From: an uncultured Porphyromonadaceae bacterium
GTDB taxonomy: Bacteria > Bacteroidota > Bacteroidia > Bacteroidales > Muribaculaceae
NCBI GenBank assembly: GCA_900551515.1
Contig: URWH01000143.1
Span: 1-5,409 of the forward strand
Direction of reading: 5' to 3'
Length of the DNA: 5,409 nt
The notes below the pieces were generated by a model. The model ran no database searches. It had not been told where the DNA came from and saw only the letters and a program-made list of their open reading frames with translations. The position numbers and the translations under genes are program-made. Each line of letters starts with the position of its first letter. Position 1 is the stretch's first letter. Below are positions 1 to 5,409 of the stretch, in pieces.

Positions 1-986
1 AGGAAATTAAGCCCGGCGACATCTTTGTCAAACTGCCTCGAGCCACCGGCGGCGCCGGCGATATCACCGGCGGTCTGCCCCGTGTTACCGAGCTCTTCGA
101 AGCCCGCAACCCGTCCAACCCCGCTATCGTCAGCGAAATCGACGGTGAAGTTCATTTGGGCAAGACTCGTCGCGGTAACCGCGAAATCTCCGTCACCAGC
201 AAACTCGGCGAAGTCAAGAAATATCTTGTGCCTCTGTCCAAGCAGATCCTTGTACAGGATAACGACTATGTTCGTGCCGGTACGCCTCTGTCCGACGGTG
301 CTATCACGCCTTCAGATATCCTCAATATCATGGGCCCGACGGCAGTGCAAGAATACATCGTCAACGAGGTACAGGACGTATACCGTATGCAGGGCGTGAA
401 GATCAACGACAAGCATTTCGAGGTGATCGTACGCCAGATGATGCGCAAAGTCAACATCCTCGACCCGGGCGACACCTGCTTCCTCGAACAGCAGATCGTC
501 GACAAACACGCATTCATGGAAGAAAACGACCGCATCTGGGGCAAGAAAGTGGTTACCGACGCCGGCGACAGCGAAAATGTCAAACCCGGTCAGATCATCA
601 CCGCCCGCAAGCTCCGCGATGAGAACTCGGCACTCAAACGCCGCGACCTCAAGCTCATCCAGGTGCGCGACGCCGTGCCCGCCACATCGGAGCAGATACT
701 CCAGGGCATCACACGCGCCGCTCTCCAGACCGGCAGCTTCATGTCGGCCGCATCATTCCAGGAAACGACCAAAGTGCTCAACGAAGCCGCTATCAACGGC
801 AAGACCGACAATCTCGAAGGCATGAAAGAAAACGTGATCTGCGGTCACCTCATCCCCGCAGGCACCGGTCTTCGCGAATACGACCGTCTTGTCGTAGGCT
901 TGAAAGACGACATCGAAGGCATGTTTGACACGCCCATCGACGAGATCGAAGAAATCACCGACGCAACAGTGGAAGCCGCCGAATAA
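1..986 (+). CDS. rpoC: DNA-directed RNA polymerase subunit beta' (C-terminal part, 5' truncated by window edge)
   Basis: This is the 3' end of rpoC, whose product is the largest catalytic-core subunit of RNA polymerase. The reading frame starts at base 3 and gives 327 residues before TAA at 984-986; the rest of the gene lies upstream of the window. Hallmarks of the beta' C-terminus are present, numbered within the fragment: [16 protein letters not shown] at 20-35, [16 protein letters not shown] from 134, [16 protein letters not shown] from about 249 and LIPAGTGL near 283-290. These closely match the same blocks in E. coli RpoC. An acidic tail follows (about 302-327, rich in D and E). The internal TTG at 156 and other in-frame starts are not real, because conserved beta' sequence continues upstream to the window edge. 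A strong hairpin terminator follows 21 nt after the stop, so the rpoC unit ends here. Identification is secure. Confidence 0.98.
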   Translation, partial: EIKPGDIFVKLPRATGGAGDITGGLPRVTELFEARNPSNPAIVSEIDGEVHLGKTRRGNREISVTSKLGEVKKYLVPLSKQILVQDNDYVRAGTPLSDGAITPSDILNIMGPTAVQEYIVNEVQDVYRMQGVKINDKHFEVIVRQMMRKVNILDPGDTCFLEQQIVDKHAFMEENDRIWGKKVVTDAGDSENVKPGQIITARKLRDENSALKRRDLKLIQVRDAVPATSEQILQGITRAALQTGSFMSAASFQETTKVLNEAAINGKTDNLEGMKENVICGHLIPAGTGLREYDRLVVGLKDDIEGMFDTPIDEIEEITDATVEAAE

Positions 987-1007
987 TCGCCGGCATCCCC
1001 CCGCATA

Positions 1008-1054
1008 AACCAAGGCGGCATGCCCATCCAAGGCATGCCGCCTTGGTTCTTTTT
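1008..1054 (+). terminator. Rho-independent terminator after rpoC
   Basis: The arm AACCAAGGCGGCATGCC (1008-1024) is perfectly complementary to GGCATGCCGCCTTGGTT (1032-1048). This gives a 17-bp stem with a 7-nt loop (CATCCAA, 1025-1031), followed by CTTTTT at 1049-1054. It begins 21 nt after the rpoC stop codon and is the expected end of that transcription unit. The partial A stretch on the 5' side (AAAC) gives only weak activity on the opposite strand, and no gene converges on it. Confidence 0.93.
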
Positions 1055-1061
1055 CAGGCTC

Positions 1062-1097
1062 GGAGTTCTCCGAGTTCTCAGAACCCTCAGGGTCCTC
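1062..1097. repeat. Four degenerate 9-nt tandem units with overlapping small palindromes
   Basis: Four consecutive 9-mers share the ending CTC or TTCTC: GGAGTTCTC (1062-1070), CGAGTTCTC (1071-1079), AGAACCCTC (1080-1088) and AGGGTCCTC (1089-1097). Small inverted repeats lie across them: CTCGGAG/CTCCGAG (1059-1065 and 1068-1074), GTTCT/AGAAC (1074-1078 and 1080-1084) and CCCT/AGGG (1084-1087 and 1089-1092). The tract lies just after the rpoC terminator and before the ftsX promoter region. No function can be assigned. It could be a dispersed intergenic repeat, a protein-binding site or a decayed simple repeat. Confidence 0.6.
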
Positions 1098-1136
1098 AAA
1101 ATTATCAGAGAGAAAATTGCTGAGGCGGGCGGGTGT

Positions 1137-1183
1137 TTTGTGGAGCGATTCGCCGGATAATTTGAAAATAATATGTATTTTTG
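1137..1183 (+). promoter_or_regulatory. Candidate promoter region for the ftsX operon
   Basis: The AT-rich stretch before ftsX contains TATTTTTG at 1176-1183, an exact match to the Bacteroidetes -7 consensus TAnnTTTG. It also contains a shorter variant, TAATTTG, at 1158-1164. TTTG at 1161-1164 and at 1137-1140 are possible -33 elements, but neither sits at the usual spacing of about 19-21 nt from a -7 element. If the downstream -7 is used, transcription would start around 1188-1192 and leave a leader of about 15 nt before the ATG at 1205. A promoter here is expected because rpoC is terminated just upstream. The exact element is uncertain. Confidence 0.45.
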
Positions 1184-1204
1184 CACGAAATTACGCAGAT
1201 TAGT

Positions 1205-2071
1205 ATGATGAAGAAACGTAAAAGCCGTTTCCGCGTACGCGGCTCGCAAATAGTGTCGTCGATAAGCATCACAATGGTGCTTCTGGTGCTGGGCATTGTA
1301 GCCCTCACCGGCATCATCGCCCACCGTGTCACCGACAATCTTCGCTCGGGCATCGGCATGGTGGTGATAGTCGATGAGCTTGCCGCCGACACAGCCGCCG
1401 ATTCGCTGTCGGCAACGCTGAAAAATGCGCCTTACGCCCGTCAGGTGACATTCGCCTCGGCCGAAGAGGTGCACAAGCGGTGGAAAGAACAGCTCGGCGG
1501 CGACGAGCTGCCCGACGTGAATCCATTTCAGCCTGAATATGAGGTGGCTGTCAACGCCCAATGGTCGTCGGCCGATTCGCTCGATGCCATCGCGGCACGG
1601 CTGGCGGCAATGCCTGCCGTCTACGATGTGAAAGTGCATAAAGCGATAGCTGCCAACATCAACCGCACCGTCAGCACCGTCATGCTGGTGCTCCTTGTGG
1701 TGGCCATAGCGCTGCTCATCATATCGTTTGTGCTCATCCGCAACACCGTCAGCATGGAGGTCTACGCCCAGCGCGTGATCATCCACACCATGCAGTATGT
1801 AGGCGCGCGTCCCGGATTCATCCGGCGCCCCTATGTGATGCGGAGCATGCTCAGCGGAATCGCCGCCGGCGTCATAGCCTCGGCGCTGCTGGCGCTGCTG
1901 CTCGTGTGGGTGCGCTCGGTCAACGCCGGCATAGCCGACGCAATAGGCATCGTCGGCGCCCTCTGTGTGTTCGCAACCCTCATCCTCATAGGCGCCGGCG
2001 TCTGCGCCCTTGCTGCCACCTTCGCCGCCAACAAATATCTGCGCCGTAGCTACGACGAAATATTCCAGTAA
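1205..2071 (+). CDS. ftsX: Cell division protein FtsX (ABC-transporter-like permease)
   Basis: FtsX is the inner-membrane partner of the ATPase FtsE. In known systems FtsEX controls peptidoglycan hydrolases at the division site. The 288-residue product has the family layout: a basic cytoplasmic N-terminus (1-13), a first membrane segment at about 16-39, an extracytoplasmic domain of roughly 115 residues, then three more membrane segments at about 156-178, 216-236 and 249-272. Family-typical short motifs are NPFQPEYEV (106-114; compare NPLP...EV) and QYVGARPGFIRRPY (197-210) between the second and third segments. The length fits the family. ATG 1205 was chosen because the upstream in-frame TTG at 1181 overlaps the candidate -7 promoter element. 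ATG 1208 is an equally possible start one codon later. No ftsE is adjacent, so its partner must be encoded elsewhere. It is the first gene of a likely operon, 24 nt before the DUF3098 gene. Confidence 0.9.
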   Translation: MMKKRKSRFRVRGSQIVSSISITMVLLVLGIVALTGIIAHRVTDNLRSGIGMVVIVDELAADTAADSLSATLKNAPYARQVTFASAEEVHKRWKEQLGGDELPDVNPFQPEYEVAVNAQWSSADSLDAIAARLAAMPAVYDVKVHKAIAANINRTVSTVMLVLLVVAIALLIISFVLIRNTVSMEVYAQRVIIHTMQYVGARPGFIRRPYVMRSMLSGIAAGVIASALLALLLVWVRSVNAGIADAIGIVGALCVFATLILIGAGVCALAATFAANKYLRRSYDEIFQ

Positions 2072-2095
2072 ATCAACAAGCAAATCAATATACAA

Positions 2096-2455
2096 ATGGC
2101 CAATAAAAAAAACAGCTCAGCCACCCGCACTCAGAACGCCGGTGACACTCAGACAGCTCAGCCAACCGTCCCCAAAAAATATACTTTCCCGCTCGGAAAA
2201 TCCAACTTCATCATCATGGCAGTGGCCGTGGTGATGATCGTCACGGGATTCATCCTGATTGCCGGCGGCGGCACCGACGACGGATCGTTCAATCCGGAGA
2301 TCTTCTCCACGCGCCGCATCGTCGTGGGCCCGACAATAGCCTTCCTCGGCTTCATTGTCATGGGTGTGGGCATCATGTGGACCGACCGCAAAAAGAAAGC
2401 GCAGTTTGAACTGATGAAACAGCTTTCGGAGGAATCCGACGGCAAGCAGCAATAG
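2096..2455 (+). CDS. DUF3098 family small membrane protein
   Basis: This 119-residue protein has unknown function and is recognised as the Bacteroidetes DUF3098 family. A polar, basic N-terminus rich in S, T, Q and N (1-28) leads into the family signature FPLGKSNF (31-38). A first hydrophobic segment follows at about 39-56 and ends in the glycine run AGGG (56-59). A short loop carries FNPEIFSTRRI (65-75), and a second hydrophobic segment spans about 76-95. The tail is charged and cytoplasmic-looking (97-119, K, E and Q rich). The predicted form is a two-segment hairpin with both ends in the cytoplasm (inference). It lies between ftsX and uppP with gaps of 24 and 59 nt, so a role in envelope growth or division is plausible but unproven. 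The in-frame stop is doubled, TAG then TAA (2453-2458). The leader before ATG is A-rich with no Shine-Dalgarno sequence. Confidence 0.88.
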   Translation: MANKKNSSATRTQNAGDTQTAQPTVPKKYTFPLGKSNFIIMAVAVVMIVTGFILIAGGGTDDGSFNPEIFSTRRIVVGPTIAFLGFIVMGVGIMWTDRKKKAQFELMKQLSEESDGKQQ

Positions 2456-2514
2456 TAATCCCCGCCTGACAACACACCCGCATCAACATCACAACAAACA
2501 TCTGCAACTCATCA

Positions 2515-3339
2515 ATGGATACATTTGACGCACTGATCATGGGCATCGTGCAGGGACTGTCGGAGTACCTGCCGATCAGCTCCAGCGGTCATCTCGAGAT
2601 ATGCCGCGAAGTGCTCCGGATGCCGCTTCGCGGCGCCGATGCCCTCGAATTCACCGTAGTGCTCCATGTGGCCACAGTGCTGAGCACCATCGTGGTGCTC
2701 TGGCGCGAATTTGCCGGTCTGTGCACCTCATTTTTCACATTCCGCCGCGATGCCAACACCATCTACGTCTGGAAGATACTTCTCTCCTGCATCCCTGTGG
2801 CCGTCGTAGGCCTCTTTTTCAAAGACCAGGTTGAGGAATTTTTCGGCAACGGCCTCACGATCGTAGGCATCTGCCTTAGGGTCACAGCCGCCCTGCTCGC
2901 CTTCGCCTATTTCTATCCGCGCCGGCGCGCCAACCTCACATCGCGCGGAGCGGTGAAAGAGCACGACATACGCTGGACCGACGCATTCGTCATCGGCTGC
3001 GCCCAGGCAGCGGCAGTGCTCCCCGGCCTCAGCCGCAGCGGCTCGACAATAGCCACCGGTATGATCCTCGGTGACCGCCGCAGCCAGCTGGCTCAGTTCT
3101 CGTTCTTCATGGTCATCATCCCCATACTCGGCGAAGCGCTCCTCGACGTGAAAAAGATCATCGAGCAAGGGTCGCTGTCGGCCGGCATCAGCTTCATGCC
3201 GATGCTCGTCGGATTCCTTGCAGCGTTTCTGGTGGGATGCCTCGCATGCAAATGGATGATCAGCCTCGTGAAGAAAGGCAAGCTCGTGTGGTTTGCCATC
3301 TACTGTGCCATTATGGGCATCGTGTGCATAGTCTGGTAG
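2515..3339 (+). CDS. uppP: Undecaprenyl-diphosphate phosphatase UppP/BacA
   Basis: This integral membrane enzyme dephosphorylates undecaprenyl diphosphate to undecaprenyl phosphate. That recycles the lipid carrier for peptidoglycan and surface polysaccharides, and overproduction is linked to bacitracin resistance. The 274-residue product carries both family signatures. The first is QGLSEYLPISSSGHL at 13-27, containing the (E/Q)xxxE pair Q13/E17, the serine run 22-24 and H26. The second is PGLSRSGST at 170-178, with the conserved R174. These match E. coli BacA E17, E21, S27, H30 and R174. Several hydrophobic segments follow the family's multi-pass pattern, including one at the C-terminus, and the length is typical. 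Q13 in place of glutamate is an accepted family variant. The ATG at 2515 places the first motif at the usual distance from the N-terminus. It follows the DUF3098 gene by 59 nt and precedes truB by 29 nt. Confidence 0.97.
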   Translation: MDTFDALIMGIVQGLSEYLPISSSGHLEICREVLRMPLRGADALEFTVVLHVATVLSTIVVLWREFAGLCTSFFTFRRDANTIYVWKILLSCIPVAVVGLFFKDQVEEFFGNGLTIVGICLRVTAALLAFAYFYPRRRANLTSRGAVKEHDIRWTDAFVIGCAQAAAVLPGLSRSGSTIATGMILGDRRSQLAQFSFFMVIIPILGEALLDVKKIIEQGSLSAGISFMPMLVGFLAAFLVGCLACKWMISLVKKGKLVWFAIYCAIMGIVCIVW

Positions 3340-3368
3340 TCAACAGCCACAATCATTAAACAATAGTC

Positions 3369-4154
3369 ATGGACTGGATAAACGGTGAAGTGTTATACAT
3401 CGACAAGCCTGTAGGGTGGACATCGTTCGACGTGGTGAAACGCGTCAGAGGTGCCATTCTGCGACGTCTTCACCTGAAGAAATTCAAGGTGGGCCACGCC
3501 GGCACGCTCGATCCGCTGGCCTCCGGCGTAATGATCGTCACCACGGGCCGCGCCACCAAGCGCATCGAAGAACTCCAGTCGGGCATCAAGGAATATGTGG
3601 CCACAATGGCCCTCGGAGCCACCACGCCGAGCTTCGATCTCGAAACCGAAGTGGACGCCACCTACCCCACCGAACACATCACCCGGGAGCTCGCCGAGAG
3701 CGTCCTGGCGCAGTTCAAAGGCACAATCGAGCAGGTGCCTCCCGCCTTCTCCGCATGCAAGATCGACGGATGCCGGGCCTACGACATGGCACGCAAAGGC
3801 GAGGAAGTGAACCTCCGGGCCAAGACACTCGTTATTGATGAAATAGAGCTCGTCGACTTTCAGCCCGACCTCCTCACAGTGAGGGTGGTGTGCAGCAAAG
3901 GCACCTACATCCGCGCGCTGGCCCGCGACATAGGCCTGGCGCTCGGCTCGGGCGCACATCTGACGGCTCTGCGGCGCACCCGCACGGGCGATGTCACCGT
4001 CGACCGATGCATGAGCGTCGAAGATGCCGCCGACCTTGTCTACCGCAGCTCGGTGGAATATCCCGAATGGTATGAAGGCCATCGGCTCGATGAGCGGCAC
4101 TGCGCCGCACGCACCGCCGCAGCCAGCGACGACACCACGACCAACGAAGAATAA
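3369..4154 (+). CDS. truB: tRNA pseudouridine(55) synthase TruB
   Basis: TruB isomerises U55 in the T-loop of most tRNAs to pseudouridine in the cytoplasm. The 261-residue product shows the catalytic motif [12 protein letters not shown] (42-53) with the nucleophile D48. It also has Y76 in KEYVATM, an RNA-binding segment [21 protein letters not shown] around 127-147, [12 protein letters not shown] (178-189) with R182, and LRRTRTGD shortly after. D48 and Y76 fall at the same residue numbers as in E. coli TruB, and R182 aligns with E. coli R181. The protein is shorter than E. coli TruB (314 residues). The conserved core ends near residue 224, and a poorly conserved-looking tail follows, ending in an A/S/D/T/E-rich stretch (246-261). 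It has no recognisable full PUA domain. The start at 3369 gives the usual short lead into the [15 protein letters not shown] block. It lies between uppP (29 nt) and queA (29 nt). Confidence 0.97.
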   Translation: MDWINGEVLYIDKPVGWTSFDVVKRVRGAILRRLHLKKFKVGHAGTLDPLASGVMIVTTGRATKRIEELQSGIKEYVATMALGATTPSFDLETEVDATYPTEHITRELAESVLAQFKGTIEQVPPAFSACKIDGCRAYDMARKGEEVNLRAKTLVIDEIELVDFQPDLLTVRVVCSKGTYIRALARDIGLALGSGAHLTALRRTRTGDVTVDRCMSVEDAADLVYRSSVEYPEWYEGHRLDERHCAARTAAASDDTTTNEE

Positions 4155-4183
4155 CCAAAAGCAACAATATCCAAAACATAGAT

Positions 4184-5233
4184 ATGAAACTATCGCAATT
4201 TAAATTCAACCTCCCCGACGAGCTTATAGCCCAGCACCCCGTGCCGCAGCGCGATGAATCACGTCTAATGGTGGTGCACCGCGCCTCGGGCGAGATTGAG
4301 CATCGGATTTTCAAAGACATCATCGACTTTTTCGACGATGGCGATATTTTTGTGTTCAACGACACCAAGGTGTTTCCCGCACGCCTCTACGGTTATAAAG
4401 AGAAGACGGGCGCACGCATCGAGGTGTTCCTTCTCCGCGAACTCAATGCCGAAAACAAGCTGTGGGACGTGCTCGTAGAGCCCGCACGCAAGATACGCAT
4501 CGGCAACAAACTATATTTCGGCGACGGCGAGACCATGGTGGCCGAAGTGATCGACAACACCACCTCGCGCGGCCGCACGCTGCGTTTCCTCTACGACGGA
4601 CCGCACGATGAATTCAAGCGCGAACTCTTCAGCCTCGGTGCGCCGCCACTCCCCCAGTATATCCTCCGCGAGCCCGAAGAACTCGACTTCGAACGCTATC
4701 AGACCATCTACGCCGAAAAAGAAGGCGCCGTTGTGGCACCGGCCGCCGGCCTCCACTTCAGCCGCGAACTGATGAAACGTCTGGAGATAAAAGGCATCAA
4801 GCAGGCGTTCATGACCGTCCACAGCGGTCTGGGCAACTTCCGCGAAATCGACGTTGAGGATCTCACCAAGCACCGCATGGACTCCGAGCAGCTCGAAGTG
4901 ACGCAGACGCTCGTCGATATGGTCAACGGCGTCAAGGACGAACACCACCGCGTGTGCGCTATCGGCACATCGGTGCTCCGCGGCATAGCAAGCGCCGTGA
5001 GCATGGGCGGCCACATGAAGACCTATTCCGGCTGGACCAACAAATTCATCTTCCCGCCCTACGACTTCACCGTCACCGACGCACTTCTCAGCAACTTCCA
5101 CATGCCCTACTCCACCATGCTCATGATGGTGGCCGCATTCGGAGGCTACGAAACGGTGATGGCAGCCTATCGCGAGGCCGTGAAGGAGAAATACCGCTTC
5201 GGCGCCTACGGCGATGCGATGCTGATAGTGTGA
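4184..5233 (+). CDS. queA: S-adenosylmethionine:tRNA ribosyltransferase-isomerase QueA
   Basis: QueA transfers and rearranges the ribosyl part of S-adenosylmethionine onto 7-aminomethyl-7-deazaguanine at position 34 of tRNAs with GUN anticodons. The product is epoxyqueuosine, the penultimate stage of queuosine synthesis. The 349-residue protein is full length. Family blocks appear in order: [21 protein letters not shown] (8-28), [12 protein letters not shown] (57-68), GAPPLPQYI (152-160), APAAGLHF (185-192), VHSGLGNF (212-219), HRMDSEQ (230-236), AIGTSVLR (259-266), [19 protein letters not shown] (from 303) and the C-terminal [13 protein letters not shown]. Variants such as [10 protein letters not shown] in place of the TDIFI-type block look like the Bacteroidales subtype. 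The ATG at 4184 places LxxFxFxLPxxLIAQ at the very N-terminus, as usual. No queuosine riboswitch is seen upstream; the gene is internal to the operon. Confidence 0.97.
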   Translation: MKLSQFKFNLPDELIAQHPVPQRDESRLMVVHRASGEIEHRIFKDIIDFFDDGDIFVFNDTKVFPARLYGYKEKTGARIEVFLLRELNAENKLWDVLVEPARKIRIGNKLYFGDGETMVAEVIDNTTSRGRTLRFLYDGPHDEFKRELFSLGAPPLPQYILREPEELDFERYQTIYAEKEGAVVAPAAGLHFSRELMKRLEIKGIKQAFMTVHSGLGNFREIDVEDLTKHRMDSEQLEVTQTLVDMVNGVKDEHHRVCAIGTSVLRGIASAVSMGGHMKTYSGWTNKFIFPPYDFTVTDALLSNFHMPYSTMLMMVAAFGGYETVMAAYREAVKEKYRFGAYGDAMLIV

Positions 5234-5259
5234 CCGTCGCCCGCTAATCACTGAATCCC

Positions 5260-5409
5260 ATGGCAGCCACCAGCGAATATCTGACCATCGCGGCACCGTC
5301 ACAAGCGGTGATGCGTGAAAAGATGAGCAAATTCATCTCGTTCGCATTCCCGGTGTCGACGGCAGCCGAAGCGCGTGAGAGGATATCGGCAGTGGCAGCC
5401 GACTATCAC
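5260..5409 (+). CDS. YigZ/IMPACT family protein (N-terminal part, truncated by window edge)
   Basis: An open frame starts at ATG 5260 and runs to the last base without a stop, giving 50 residues. The sequence matches the N-terminus of the YigZ/UPF0029 (IMPACT) family. It has YLTIAAPS near the start (7-14), then REKMSKFISFAFPV (19-32), the characteristic K-x-SKFI-x-xA block, then a short helix-like stretch. It ends in ADYH (47-50), where the family's YHxARH-type motif would begin. Bacterial members are usually about 200 residues, so roughly the first quarter is visible. The biochemical role is not established; eukaryotic IMPACT relates to translational control through GCN2. It begins 26 nt after queA on the same strand and is probably co-transcribed. 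Confidence 0.8.
   Translation, partial: MAATSEYLTIAAPSQAVMREKMSKFISFAFPVSTAAEARERISAVAADYH

Noticed and set aside
25..399. 124-codon plus-strand frame at the left end
   Set aside because: It is out of frame with conserved RpoC sequence covering the same bases. The S/P/R/T-rich product is a shadow.
1181..1204. Eight-codon N-terminal extension of FtsX from a TTG start
   Set aside because: The TTG overlaps the candidate -7 promoter element, and two ATG codons at 1205 and 1208 lie directly before the basic N-terminus typical of FtsX.
845..2095. 416-codon open frame on the minus strand
   Set aside because: It runs antisense across the rpoC tail, the terminator and all of ftsX. Its product is rich in H, D, G and R with no family resemblance, as expected for the complement of GC-rich codons.
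3393..4100. 235-codon open frame on the minus strand over truB
   Set aside because: It is antisense to a clear TruB carrying all catalytic motifs, and the product has no recognisable domain.
4155..4183. Possible queuosine (preQ1) riboswitch before queA
   Set aside because: The gap is only 29 nt, A-rich and without stem-forming sequence, and queA lies inside an operon.
4511..5302. 263-codon open frame on the minus strand over queA
   Set aside because: It is fully antisense to the highly conserved queA frame, and its H/V/E-rich composition is typical of a shadow frame.

Overview
The window is ordinary chromosomal DNA. It carries the 3' end of one transcription unit and most of the next, all on the + strand. 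Protein sequences and layout point to a Bacteroidales bacterium. The rpoC tail, FtsX, DUF3098, UppP, TruB and QueA all have the character of that order, translation starts lack Shine-Dalgarno sequences, and A/C-rich, G-poor leaders precede the genes. The fairly GC-rich coding DNA would suit a Muribaculaceae-like gut lineage, but that narrower placement is inference.

Layout. Positions 1-986 are the C-terminal 327 codons of rpoC (RNA polymerase beta' subunit). Positions 987-1204 are the only long non-coding stretch. It holds a perfect 17-bp hairpin followed by a T run (intrinsic terminator of rpoC), then four degenerate 9-nt repeats with overlapping small palindromes, then AT-rich DNA with Bacteroidetes-type -7 promoter elements. 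From 1205 onward five complete genes and one partial gene follow with gaps of only 24-59 nt: ftsX, a DUF3098 small membrane protein, uppP (bacA), truB, queA, and the first 50 codons of a YigZ/IMPACT-family gene that runs off the end.

How the genes fit together. The second unit reads as one operon mixing envelope and tRNA functions. FtsX is the membrane half of the FtsEX division/peptidoglycan-hydrolase regulator, and UppP recycles the undecaprenyl carrier for peptidoglycan. TruB makes pseudouridine 55 in the tRNA T-loop, and QueA performs a late step of queuosine synthesis in anticodon position 34. The DUF3098 protein between ftsX and uppP has no known function and is the best candidate here for undescribed biology. 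No mobile element, CRISPR array, tRNA, rRNA or phage gene is visible. The long ORFs on the minus strand are antisense shadows of conserved genes.
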